Below are positions 7,264 through 15,289 of a stretch of DNA of 29,593 nucleotides, in pieces. Location: contig DASXCU010000085.1 of NCBI GenBank assembly GCA_036491035.1, positions 1 to 29,593 of the forward strand, given 5' to 3'. Below the pieces are notes generated by a model. That model saw nothing but the letters and a program-made list of their open reading frames with translations, had not been told where the DNA came from and did not search any database. The stretch's first letter is position 1. Each line of letters opens with the position of its first letter. Made by a program: the position numbers and the translations under genes. The stretch is from Galbitalea sp036491035. GTDB lineage: Bacteria > Actinomycetota > Actinomycetes > Actinomycetales > Microbacteriaceae.

Positions 7264-8736
7264 ATGACGAAGGTCGCCCCCGTTCGCGAAGAGCATCACG
7301 AGCTGCGAGCGGATGGCGTCACCGCCGCCGGCTCGATCGTCATGGCGGTCGCGGGCAGCGCGCCTGCCTACTCGATCGCCGCAACGACCGCCGTGCTGAT
7401 CGGTGCGGTCGGCGTTGCCGGTCCCGCGGCGCTGCTCTGGTGCGGACTTCCGATGCTCGGCATCGCGTGGGCCTTCTCCTACCTGGGTCGTGCCGACGTC
7501 AACGCGGGGGCCGCATACTCGTGGGTCGGACGTGCGCTGCATCCCGTGCTCGGATTCTTCGCCGGATGGGCCCTCGTCGTGTCCGCGACGATCTTCATGG
7601 TCGCCGGTGCCCTGCCGGCCGGCGCGGCCACGGTCTCGTTGTTCAGCGAGAAGGCGGCGAACAACACCCTCCTCGTCACCGTGATCGGTGCCGTGTGGTT
7701 CCTTGTTATGGCTGGCGCGGTGCTCGTCGGCGTGCGGGTGACCGCTCGAGCGCAGTGGGTGATGTCGACGATCGAGGTCGCCATCCTCGTGCTGTTCGCG
7801 GTCCTCGCCATCGTTCACGCGGCGACCGGGCACCACGCGGGCCCGTCGTTCTCGTGGAGCTGGCTCGGCTTCAGTCACTTCAACGGCGTCGGCGGATTCG
7901 TCGCCGGCGCGCTCGTCGCGGCGTTCTACTACTGGGGCTGGGACGTCTCCTCCAACCTCAACGAGGAAACCAAGAACGGATCGAAGGCGGCCGGTCGCGG
8001 CGGCATCATCGGCGTAATCATCGTCTTCCTGCTGTTCGAGGTCTTCACCATCGCGGTGCAGGTGATCCTCCCGGCGAAGACCATCTCCGGCAGCAACGGC
8101 AATCTGCTCAGCATCCTTGGTGACGTGATCTGGCCGGGCATCGGCGGCAAAATCCTGATCGTCGCCGTCGCTCTGTCGACAATCGCGACACTCGAGACCA
8201 CGCTCATCCAGGTCACCCGCACGCTCTTCGCGATGGGCCGCGATCACACCATCCCGCTGGTCTTCGGGCGCGCGAACAAGCGCTGGCGTACACCGGCGTT
8301 CGCGACGATCATCGTCACCGGCGTCTCGCTCATCCTGTTCGTCGGATCCAACTTCCTCGGCAGCATCGGCGACATCCTCTCCGACGCTGTCTCCTCGATC
8401 GGCCTGCAGATCGCGTTCTACTACGCGCTCGCCGCCATCGCGGTCGTCGTCGCGTACCGGAAGATCGTCTTCAAATCGGTGAAGAACTTCATCTTCATCG
8501 CCCTGTGGCCGGGTCTCGGCGCGGTGTTCATGGTTTGGATCTTCATCGAAGCCATTCCGACGTCAACACCGATCGTCATCGCAATCGGCATCGGGGCCCT
8601 CGTGATCGGCATCATCCCGATCCTCATCTTCTGGCGCAAGGGACGGGCCTACTACGGTCGCCGCCCGCTCGAGCTGCCGGACGAACTGGTGACCAGCCAG
8701 ATCTCGATCAACTCGAACGACCCACGGGTCGACTGA
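7264..8736 (+). CDS. APC-superfamily amino acid/amine permease
   Basis: 490 residues, about 12 membrane helices. Helix 1 carries the typical break (SIVMAVAGSAPAYSIAATTAVLIGAVG). Later blocks include AGAAYSWVGRALHPVLGFFAGWALV, FYYWGWDVSSNLNEETKNGSKAAGRGG and TLFAMGRDHTIPLVFG, all characteristic of amino-acid/polyamine permeases. It is clearly different in sequence from the leftward permease, so it is not a recent duplicate. The ATG at 7264 has CAGGAG six bases upstream. Divergent placement next to the amine oxidase operon suggests it brings in a related amine or a nitrogen-containing product, but the substrate cannot be assigned. The DHFR-like gene converges on it with only 25 bases between the two stops. 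Confidence 0.9.
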   Translation: MTKVAPVREEHHELRADGVTAAGSIVMAVAGSAPAYSIAATTAVLIGAVGVAGPAALLWCGLPMLGIAWAFSYLGRADVNAGAAYSWVGRALHPVLGFFAGWALVVSATIFMVAGALPAGAATVSLFSEKAANNTLLVTVIGAVWFLVMAGAVLVGVRVTARAQWVMSTIEVAILVLFAVLAIVHAATGHHAGPSFSWSWLGFSHFNGVGGFVAGALVAAFYYWGWDVSSNLNEETKNGSKAAGRGGIIGVIIVFLLFEVFTIAVQVILPAKTISGSNGNLLSILGDVIWPGIGGKILIVAVALSTIATLETTLIQVTRTLFAMGRDHTIPLVFGRANKRWRTPAFATIIVTGVSLILFVGSNFLGSIGDILSDAVSSIGLQIAFYYALAAIAVVVAYRKIVFKSVKNFIFIALWPGLGAVFMVWIFIEAIPTSTPIVIAIGIGALVIGIIPILIFWRKGRAYYGRRPLELPDELVTSQISINSNDPRVD

Positions 8737-8761
8737 CCGCGTTCGTCGAGCCGTCGAAGGA

Positions 8762-9355
8762 CTAGTGACCGGCGGCCCTAAAGGTCTCGATGACAACTCC
8801 CTTTGAGTCGATCGAAGAGTTCAGGAGTTCCAGCGCCACCCTCGGGCCGGATGTCGCGAACAGGCGGTCGCCCTGACCCAGGATGACGGGAACGGTCATA
8901 AGTTCCATTTCATCTACCAGGTCCTTCTCGAGCAGCCACTGCACGAGGCGGCTACTTCCGGGCACGTACAGTTCGCCGTCGCCGCTGGCCTTCAGTTCGG
9001 TGATCGCGGCCGACAGGTCGTCTCCGAGCACCGTGGTGTTCGCCCAGGTTGGGTTGGTCAAGGTTGTGGATGCCACGTACTTCGGTTTCGAATCCAGGGC
9101 GACCCCGATGGGGTGGCTCCGGTGCTCGGAGCTCGTGCCCCAGGACTCGAGAAACAGGTCGTACGTGCGACGACCGAACAGGAAGGCATCCGCCCGCTCG
9201 TAGCTCGCTGCGATGTGCTCCCGCGTGGAGTCGTCGCCCGCGCCGAGTGCCCATCCGCCGCGATCGAAGCCGCCGCGACGGTCCTCGACGCTCGCTCCGC
9301 CGTTGCCCTGCGTTACTCCGTCGCGCGTGAGCTGGGTGATGGTGATGAGTTTCAT
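8762..9355 (-). CDS. Dihydrofolate reductase-like (RibD C-terminal domain) protein
   Basis: 197 residues. The N-terminal strand (MKLITITQLTRDGVTQGNGG), the GRRTYDLFLESWG block near residue 60 and the C-terminal part (ELYVPGSSRLVQWLLEKDLVDEM; VPVILGQGDRLFA) match the RibD_C/YyaP-type family with a DHFR fold. Members bind NADPH; most have no known substrate, and they are not functional folate enzymes as far as is known. The ATG at 9355 has GAGGAG about 11 bases upstream, a rather long spacing. It lies 95 bases downstream of the ERG4/ERG24-like gene on the same strand and could be the last gene of that operon or stand alone. Confidence 0.88.
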   Translation of the reverse strand: MKLITITQLTRDGVTQGNGGASVEDRRGGFDRGGWALGAGDDSTREHIAASYERADAFLFGRRTYDLFLESWGTSSEHRSHPIGVALDSKPKYVASTTLTNPTWANTTVLGDDLSAAITELKASGDGELYVPGSSRLVQWLLEKDLVDEMELMTVPVILGQGDRLFATSGPRVALELLNSSIDSKGVVIETFRAAGH

Positions 9356-9450
9356 GTCTGTCGGTCTCCTCTGTTGTGTCGGACCCGTTCGGCCCTTTCA
9401 CAACTGCAACGAACGACCGGGGACGAATCGGACAACCGCGCTCGAAATCC

Positions 9451-10527
9451 TCAATAGATGCCGGGAATGATCCGGTATTTCACCCGCGCCGTGTACTGAT
9501 CCCAGAGCGTCCCGTATTTCGCCCGGCAGAGCTTGTCGTCGTCCGCCTGGCGACTGACGAACAGCGCAATGTAATAGGCCGGGTAGAGCCACACCATCCA
9601 GACCCCGAAATAGCCCGTTGCGAGGGCGATCGCCACGGCCTGGAGTGTCTCACCGAGGTAGTTGATGTGCCGGCTCCCGCCCCAGAAGCCGTTGACCAGG
9701 AGCGTGTGCTCGCCGTCGCTCAGGGTCTCCGGTGTGATCCAGAGGAACCTGCGGCCGGGAGCGGTCTTGAAGAAGTACTTCTGCATGTTCGAGCCACGCG
9801 TGAGGGTCCAGCCGCCGAGGAAAAGCACCGCGAAAAGGACCGTGAGCCACATCGGGATGCCGGGGTTCGGTCGATCGGCGGTGAACCACAGCGAGACGGA
9901 ATAGAAGTACGGGTAGAAGGCGAGGCAGCCGAATCCGAGCTTGAAGCCGACGCGTTCTGCGATGAAGTCGTAGGTCCAGAGGTGGATCTTTTCGAAGATC
10001 AGGTACTCGCAGCAGAACCACGTCAGCATCGCGCACGCGAGAAGAAATCCTGGGTTGATGTTCCGGACGTGCTCGAGGTGATAGGCCGCGAAGGAGAGGA
10101 CATTCACCTGGAGCAGCACCGCGCCGACGAGGTAGAACCAGACCTTGGCATCCATAAATCCGTTGCCGATCTGCACATCCCTGGATCGGCCGAACCATAG
10201 GTCGGCGAAGAACGACTTCCCGGTCGACGGGTATCGAAGCACGATGACGAGCGAGAACACCAGACCGATGATGAGCGCGCCGATGAGCCCCAGCCAACGG
10301 GTTTCGTAGAACCAGTCGAAGGGAACGAGGCGAACGTATCCGAGAAGAAACCAGAGGATGACGCTCACCGCGAGGACGTACCGGCCGTTGAGCCGATACT
10401 TCAGCACTTCGCCGGTCGCATCGCTCTTCACGTAGCCCCGAGTTCGTCGCGCCGGGATCGCGACGTGGAGGAGCGTGATCACGGCGTACGCGATCAACGG
10501 AGTGATCAGGCCAAGCACGACGGTCAT
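9451..10527 (-). CDS. ERG4/ERG24-family (sterol reductase-like) integral membrane protein
   Basis: 358 residues with about nine or ten hydrophobic helices. The C-terminal third holds the family signature: LLVNGFWGGSRHINYLGET (family LL..G.WG..RHPNYLGD, here Ile for Pro), then YIALFVSRQADDDKLCRAKYG and a final VKYRIIPGIY, the pattern of sterol C14/C7 reductases and lamin-B-receptor relatives. Those enzymes use NADPH to reduce a ring double bond. The more distant DUF1295/isoprenylcysteine methyltransferase relatives share part of the fold. The ATG overlaps the stop of the upstream SDR gene by 4 bases, so the two are translationally coupled and probably act on one lipid. No other sterol or hopanoid gene is in the window, so the lipid is unknown. 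Confidence 0.8.
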   Translation of the reverse strand: MTVVLGLITPLIAYAVITLLHVAIPARRTRGYVKSDATGEVLKYRLNGRYVLAVSVILWFLLGYVRLVPFDWFYETRWLGLIGALIIGLVFSLVIVLRYPSTGKSFFADLWFGRSRDVQIGNGFMDAKVWFYLVGAVLLQVNVLSFAAYHLEHVRNINPGFLLACAMLTWFCCEYLIFEKIHLWTYDFIAERVGFKLGFGCLAFYPYFYSVSLWFTADRPNPGIPMWLTVLFAVLFLGGWTLTRGSNMQKYFFKTAPGRRFLWITPETLSDGEHTLLVNGFWGGSRHINYLGETLQAVAIALATGYFGVWMVWLYPAYYIALFVSRQADDDKLCRAKYGTLWDQYTARVKYRIIPGIY

Positions 10528-11312
10528 GACAGTCCTCCAGTGTTCTTCGACATGATGGCGATGGCGGCCCGCCTGCTGACGAGCCGCGTGAGGACGAATC
10601 GCCCGATTTTGTTGACCGCCCCTGGGATGACGATCGGACCTTTGCCGAGAGCGTTCAACGTTTGTTCGGCGACTTCTGTGGCTGCCAGCGTGCCCGGAGC
10701 CGGCTTAGAGCTCTCGGCCTGTTCGTACCCGGGAGTGAGGATGGCGCCGGCCATGCAGGCGAGCACGTCGACTCCGTGAGGCCCCAGTTCCTTCCAGAGC
10801 CCCTCGGCGAGCACCGCGTTGAATGACTTCGTCGCCGCGTACGCCGCGATGTTCGGGCTGCCCTGCGCCCCGGCGAGGGATGACATCAGCACGATGCCTC
10901 CCCGTGCCCGTTCGATCATCGCCGCGGAGAGAAACTTCGTGAGGAGCAGCGGTGCCCGCACGTTGACGGCAGCCGTGAGCGCGAGTTGGTCTTCGCTGAC
11001 GTCTTCGAACTTTCCGATCGGGGCGTAGGCGGCGTCGTAAACAAGGAGGCCGATCTGCAGGTCGAGCTCAGTGATCCGGTGCTTCACGGTTTCGAAGTCC
11101 GCCATGTCGGCGGCGACGGCGAGAACCTCGACCCCGTATGCTTCCCGCAGCCGGGCGGCCGTCGCCTGTAGGCGGTCCTCCTGCCGTGCGAGGAGCACAA
11201 GGTTCAGTCCCCGTTTCGCCAGCGATTCGGCGAACGCGGCACCCAGCCCGTACGAGCCTCCGGCCACCAGGGCGTACGGGCCGTACTTCTCCCTGAATCG
11301 CACCGTGTTCAC
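10524..11312 (-). CDS. Short-chain dehydrogenase/reductase (SDR)
   Basis: A classical SDR of 262 residues. The cofactor loop is YALVAGGSYGLGAAFAESLAKRG. The catalytic Ser is in GIVLMSSLAG and the Tyr/Lys pair in AAYAATKSFN. The order and length fit the group holding 17-beta-hydroxysteroid and 3-ketoacyl-type reductases. I prefer the GTG at 11312: the frame opens at a TTG at 11363, but a possible -10 (TAAATT) lies right at that upstream position and relatives begin close to RFREKYGP. It overlaps the ERG4/ERG24-like gene by an ATGA, forming a two-gene unit. The glycosidase gene ends 87 bases upstream on the same strand with no clear terminator between, so read-through from the sugar operon is possible. 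Confidence 0.88.
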   Translation of the reverse strand: MNTVRFREKYGPYALVAGGSYGLGAAFAESLAKRGLNLVLLARQEDRLQATAARLREAYGVEVLAVAADMADFETVKHRITELDLQIGLLVYDAAYAPIGKFEDVSEDQLALTAAVNVRAPLLLTKFLSAAMIERARGGIVLMSSLAGAQGSPNIAAYAATKSFNAVLAEGLWKELGPHGVDVLACMAGAILTPGYEQAESSKPAPGTLAATEVAEQTLNALGKGPIVIPGAVNKIGRFVLTRLVSRRAAIAIMSKNTGGLS

Positions 11313-11399
11313 GAGGGTGGCCCTTCGCTCGGGGGAACGTTCCGGTTCGAACGCGTAGACCAAATTTAGTGGCTCCGAAACAACGAAGATTTACTTTCC

Positions 11400-13454
11400 C
11401 TATTCCACCAGCAGCAGGGCTCCGGACTTCGCGGCAACCTCGATTCGGCCGTCCCCGGTGGCGCCAGCGTCACCGGCGAGCACGCGTGCGCCCGCCGGAA
11501 CATCCAGTTGGGCGGCCCCGCTGGTCCAGTTCATCGCGAACACGAGCTGTCCACCCGCCTCCGCAGTTGCGCGGCGAGTAATGAGCCCCGGTTCCTGGCT
11601 GGTCCAGGAAACAGGCTTCGTGTCCAATGCACCGAGGAGCCGTGCGATCGAACGCGCGGTCTCGGCCGATGCATGCTGGTCGTATGCCAGCGACGGATAG
11701 CTCGATATCAGAACGCCGCGACCAGCGCCGTAGTCGTTGGTCGCGAGTGCTGATGCTCCATTGGCGAAGGTCCCAAGAGTGCTCGCGCCCAGAAGTGCCG
11801 TCGACTCGATCTGCCAACCGACAGCCAGTTCTCCTCCGTCGGAAATGCCGATGCGTTCGTCCGTGCCGGGTGTCGTGGTCTCGATCTGGCGCAGACCGAA
11901 CACCTCGGCCAATTCGCCCGCGGGGACACTTGGACGCCGAAATCCGGATGCGGAATATTCGCCCGGCCCCGCTTCGCTCACGAGAACCCCTCCGGCTCGG
12001 ACGAATTCCGCGAGAGCGGCGATCAGCCCATCGGAGGCGACCGAGGGCATCGGCCAGTACAGCGAGCGGATGTGCGACGGAACGCCCTGCGCATCGAGGA
12101 GGTCTTCGTGAAGGATTTCGACCTCAACATCGACATCGGTCAGCAAGCGGTACGCGCCCAGAACGGCGTCACGATAGAGATCCATGGTCCGGTCCGTCGC
12201 ATATGCGTGCAGCGCCGTCTTCCGAGAAACCAGCAGCCCGATCGCGGACCTGTGGGTAACCCGATTCGACAGTTCGGGAGTTTCGGCCACCCTCGCGAAG
12301 CGGCTGACCTGGTGCACTCGTTCCGTCAGCGAGCCATCCGGGGCGCAGAGTCCGTATCCCGGGCTCTCCGGGCCGAGCAGTTCCGGACGCCATTGCCAGA
12401 ACACGATGCCGTCCGCACCAGTTGCCAGAGCGTTCCACATCCACAATCCGACGGTCTTCGGGTCCGGCTGACCAGTACTTCTCATCCCGTCGCGGCGACC
12501 GCGTCCACCCTGAAGCTCCGCCTGCCAGAACGGCTTTCCAGCCGCTGCGTCGCGAGCGGTTTCGAGATTGAACAGGTGCTCGACCGGGTCATCGGCCATG
12601 AGCCAGGTTGGAAAACTGGAAGTTCCGAACGCATCGACCCTATCCGTCAGGGTGAATTCGTCCAGCGAGTGAGTGGCGAGTTGGCCCGTGAACCCGCTGA
12701 GCGCCACGTGCGTCATCACCGTTTTTTTCGAGCCCGAATCTCGGACGGTAGCGACTCGCCACTCCAACCACGACTTGAGGTTGTCGATCCAGAATTCACG
12801 CCAGTCGAGCATGTCCGGCACGGCCTCAAAAGCGCGCGGCGGCGCGACCTCGGACCAGTGCGAGAATCGTCGCGCCCATCCGTCGTTCAGGTGATCGATC
12901 GTGACGTACTTCTCCTTCAGCCAGGCGACGAACTTCGCGATGGACGCGTCGCAGTAACAGAAGATCCGCTCCGGGTAGTAGGACGCGGGCTCCAGATGTG
13001 GTTCGTTCCAGACGTCCCACGTCGTTAGAGCCGGGTGCGAATCGAACCGCTGAACCAGCGCGGTGAGAAAGTGCGATGCGGCGTCCGTTGTCTCCGCGTT
13101 ATCGAAGCAGAGTCCCGGCCAGCCGCCGCCAGGGGTGTTCATGGCAGCGGTGAGCGCGATGGGGCGATCATCCTCATCCCGATATCTCGCGTGAGGGTTC
13201 TCGGCCTCGAGCCAGTACGGCGCGTTCTCGATGATGGTGTTGATGACGACCCGCAGCCCAACCTCGCCGGCGTAGTCGAGCAACTCGGTCAGGTCGTCGA
13301 AGTCGAAGTGACCTTTCTCACCATTGATCCAGCTCCAGCAAGCCCAGAGTTTTACCGTATTGAGGCCAGCCGATTTCATGCGATCGAGATCGCGACGCCA
13401 GTCTTCCCGTGGCGGGTTCGGCGGTCGGTAGTACTGCGCGCCCAGCGTGATCAT
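11400..13454 (-). CDS. GH42-type beta-galactosidase-like glycoside hydrolase
   Basis: 684 residues, the usual GH42 length. The TIM barrel starts at once (GAQYYRPPNPPREDWRRDLD). The acid/base Glu is in WDVWNEPH (E151) and the likely nucleophile in FWQAELQGG (E313). A GH42M-like trimerisation domain follows (SLYWPMPSVASDGLIAALAE; FVRAGGVLVSEAGPGEY), then a small beta domain at the C-terminus. Of the four cysteines that bind zinc in well-known GH42 enzymes, three seem present (GLCFDNA; FCYCDAS) and the fourth position is Ser. The ATG at 13454 overlaps the stop of the second permease by 4 bases; the longer in-frame extension upstream lies inside that permease and is not real. No signal peptide: it acts inside on imported glycosides. 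Strict beta-galactosidase activity is not certain. Confidence 0.9.
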   Translation of the reverse strand: MITLGAQYYRPPNPPREDWRRDLDRMKSAGLNTVKLWACWSWINGEKGHFDFDDLTELLDYAGEVGLRVVINTIIENAPYWLEAENPHARYRDEDDRPIALTAAMNTPGGGWPGLCFDNAETTDAASHFLTALVQRFDSHPALTTWDVWNEPHLEPASYYPERIFCYCDASIAKFVAWLKEKYVTIDHLNDGWARRFSHWSEVAPPRAFEAVPDMLDWREFWIDNLKSWLEWRVATVRDSGSKKTVMTHVALSGFTGQLATHSLDEFTLTDRVDAFGTSSFPTWLMADDPVEHLFNLETARDAAAGKPFWQAELQGGRGRRDGMRSTGQPDPKTVGLWMWNALATGADGIVFWQWRPELLGPESPGYGLCAPDGSLTERVHQVSRFARVAETPELSNRVTHRSAIGLLVSRKTALHAYATDRTMDLYRDAVLGAYRLLTDVDVEVEILHEDLLDAQGVPSHIRSLYWPMPSVASDGLIAALAEFVRAGGVLVSEAGPGEYSASGFRRPSVPAGELAEVFGLRQIETTTPGTDERIGISDGGELAVGWQIESTALLGASTLGTFANGASALATNDYGAGRGVLISSYPSLAYDQHASAETARSIARLLGALDTKPVSWTSQEPGLITRRATAEAGGQLVFAMNWTSGAAQLDVPAGARVLAGDAGATGDGRIEVAAKSGALLLVE

Positions 13455-14299
13455 CCCTTGACCCCGCCGAATGTGAGCCCACGCACCAGGAAGCGCTGCG
13501 CAGCGAAGCCGAGAATGAAAATCGGAATGATGGCAACGATCGCGGCCGCCGAGGACCCTCCCCAGTCGATCGATACGGAGCCGATGAAGGACGAGACCCC
13601 CACCGGCACGGTCTCCGTGTTCTGACCGGACAGAACGAGAGCGAACAGGAACTCGTTCCACGAGAATATGACGCACAGTACGGCGGTGGCAGCCATGCCG
13701 GGACTGGCGAGCGGCACCGCGACCCGCCAGAACGCCCCGAAACGTCCGGCACCATCGACCAGAGCGGCCTCCTCCAGCTCCGGTGGCAGTTCCTCGAAGA
13801 AGGAGCGCATCATCCAGATCACGATGGGCAGGTTGAAGGTCGTGTGGGCGAGGATCAGCGCGGCATACGTGCCGGTCAGGTGAAGCTGATCGAACAGCAC
13901 GAACATCGGGACCACGAGCGCGACAGCGGGGACCATCCTGCTGAAGAGGATGATCCGTGCCCACCACTCCCGCCCCCGGATCGGGAGTCGGGCGAGGGCA
14001 TACGCGAACGGAACCCCGAAGAGCAACGAAAGCGCCGTGCTCCCGAATGCGACGATCACACTGTTGCCCAGGTATTCGGCGAAGTTAAGTTCGCCGAATA
14101 CCTTGGCGTAGTTCTGAAGCGTGGGAGTGAACACGAGCTGTGGCGTCGACGTGAAGATCGCGGATGGCAGCTTGAAGGAGTTGATCGCCACAGTGATCAC
14201 CGGAACCAGTACCCACACGAGGAACACGGCGATAACGATGTAGCAGCCGATGATCCACGCATCGCGAGGGCGACGTTTCTTTAGCGCGGGAGAAGTCAT
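13451..14299 (-). CDS. CUT1 ABC transporter permease, MalG-like
   Basis: 282 residues with six predicted membrane helices. It starts with a basic tail (SPALKKRRPRDAW) and helix 1 (IIGCYIVIAVFLVWVLVPVI). The EAA loop that docks the ATPase is LEEAALVDGAGRFGAFWRVAVPLASPG. The ATG at 14299 overlaps the stop of the MalF-like gene (ATGA), and its own stop overlaps the glycosidase start in the same way, so levels of these products should be tightly coupled. Together with the MalF-like permease and the lipoprotein it forms a carbohydrate importer. No ATPase gene is present; such systems commonly share an MsiK-type ATPase encoded elsewhere. A longer frame extending upstream reads through the MalF-like gene and is rejected. 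Confidence 0.95.
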   Translation of the reverse strand: MTSPALKKRRPRDAWIIGCYIVIAVFLVWVLVPVITVAINSFKLPSAIFTSTPQLVFTPTLQNYAKVFGELNFAEYLGNSVIVAFGSTALSLLFGVPFAYALARLPIRGREWWARIILFSRMVPAVALVVPMFVLFDQLHLTGTYAALILAHTTFNLPIVIWMMRSFFEELPPELEEAALVDGAGRFGAFWRVAVPLASPGMAATAVLCVIFSWNEFLFALVLSGQNTETVPVGVSSFIGSVSIDWGGSSAAAIVAIIPIFILGFAAQRFLVRGLTFGGVKG

Positions 14300-15207
14300 T
14301 GGAACACCGACCTTTTGCGAAGCAACCGGAGATAGAAGCCGGAGATAATCGCGACGGTTACGAGGATGAAGACCCCCAGGGCCATCGCGTACCCCATGTC
14401 GAAGAACGAGAAGCCGGTTTGGTATGTGTAGAGGCCGATGGTCTCGGTTGAGACTCCGGGACCGCCGCGCGTGAGTACGAAGACCGTGTCGAAGATTCGA
14501 TACGTGTCCATCGTGCGAAACAGGAGCACCAACAGGATCTGCGGTGCGATGCCTGGCAGAACTATTGAGCGCAGAATGCGCAGACGCCCGGCGCCATCGA
14601 TCCGGGCTGCCTCGAACTGCTCCTCGGAGATCCCGAGCATGCCGGCGTGGAGGATGAGCACAACGAACGGCGTCCACTGCCAGATGTCGACGAGGATCAG
14701 CGACGGAAGCGCGAGCGACGAGCTTCCGAAGAATGGAATGCCGCCCTTGATCCCGAACACCGCGAGGACCTGGCTGACGAGTCCAAATTGCGGGTCGAGC
14801 ATGTAGCGCCAGATGAGAGCCGTGATGACAGGAGCGATGATCATCGGCAGGAGGATCAGGGAGTTCGCGAGTCGGCGGCCCTTGGTGAGCTCGAACAGCG
14901 CACTGGCGATCACGAATCCGAGAACGAGCTCGATACCAACGCTCCCGATCACGTACAAGAGGGTGTTGCCGACCGCGTTCAGCACCTTGGGGTCTGTGAA
15001 CAGCTCGACGTAGTTCGACAGCCCGGCGAACGGCTTGCTGTTGTTGATGTCGGTGATTTGCCACTTATAGAGCGAGAGGACGATCGAGTAGACAAGAGGC
15101 CCGAAGATCAGCGCGGCCAGGAGGATCGCGGGCACGACGATCATGCCTCGTCCGAGTCGGCGGCCGCCTCGATCCCAGGTTGTCCGCGAGCGGTAGGTCG
15201 TCGTCAT
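14296..15207 (-). CDS. CUT1 ABC transporter permease, MalF-like
   Basis: 303 residues, six predicted membrane helices. A basic cytoplasmic start (TTTYRSRTTWDRGGRRLG) leads into helix 1 (IVVPAILLAALIFGPLVYSIVLS). The EAA loop reads EEQFEAARIDGAGRLRILRS, and the MalF-type RIFDTVFVLTRGGPG follows. It is 82 bases downstream of the binding-protein gene; its stop overlaps the MalG-like start by 4 bases. The ribosome site (AAAGAAG) is weak, as is common inside operons. It imports the sugar captured by the lipoprotein encoded just upstream. Confidence 0.95.
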   Translation of the reverse strand: MTTTYRSRTTWDRGGRRLGRGMIVVPAILLAALIFGPLVYSIVLSLYKWQITDINNSKPFAGLSNYVELFTDPKVLNAVGNTLLYVIGSVGIELVLGFVIASALFELTKGRRLANSLILLPMIIAPVITALIWRYMLDPQFGLVSQVLAVFGIKGGIPFFGSSSLALPSLILVDIWQWTPFVVLILHAGMLGISEEQFEAARIDGAGRLRILRSIVLPGIAPQILLVLLFRTMDTYRIFDTVFVLTRGGPGVSTETIGLYTYQTGFSFFDMGYAMALGVFILVTVAIISGFYLRLLRKRSVFQ

Positions 15208-15289
15208 GGCTTCTTTCGAGAAATCGGGGGGAACGGCCGCTGGCGAAAGCGACCGTTCCCCGTGGACCGGCTGTGGTGCGTTGTAGTCG

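Noticed and set aside
7105..8247. Leftward open frame of 380 codons opposite the second permease
   Set aside because: Very rich in Asp, Glu, Arg and His, the antisense image of hydrophobic codons; no start signal and no motif.
8718..8731. CGACCC/GGGTCG hairpin at the end of the second permease gene as a terminator
   Set aside because: It lies inside the coding region, has a very small loop and no following T-run.
13455..13967. N-terminal extension of the GH42 gene
   Set aside because: The extension lies wholly within the MalG-like permease gene in another frame; the ATG at 13454 overlaps that gene's stop in the usual coupled way and begins at the family start.
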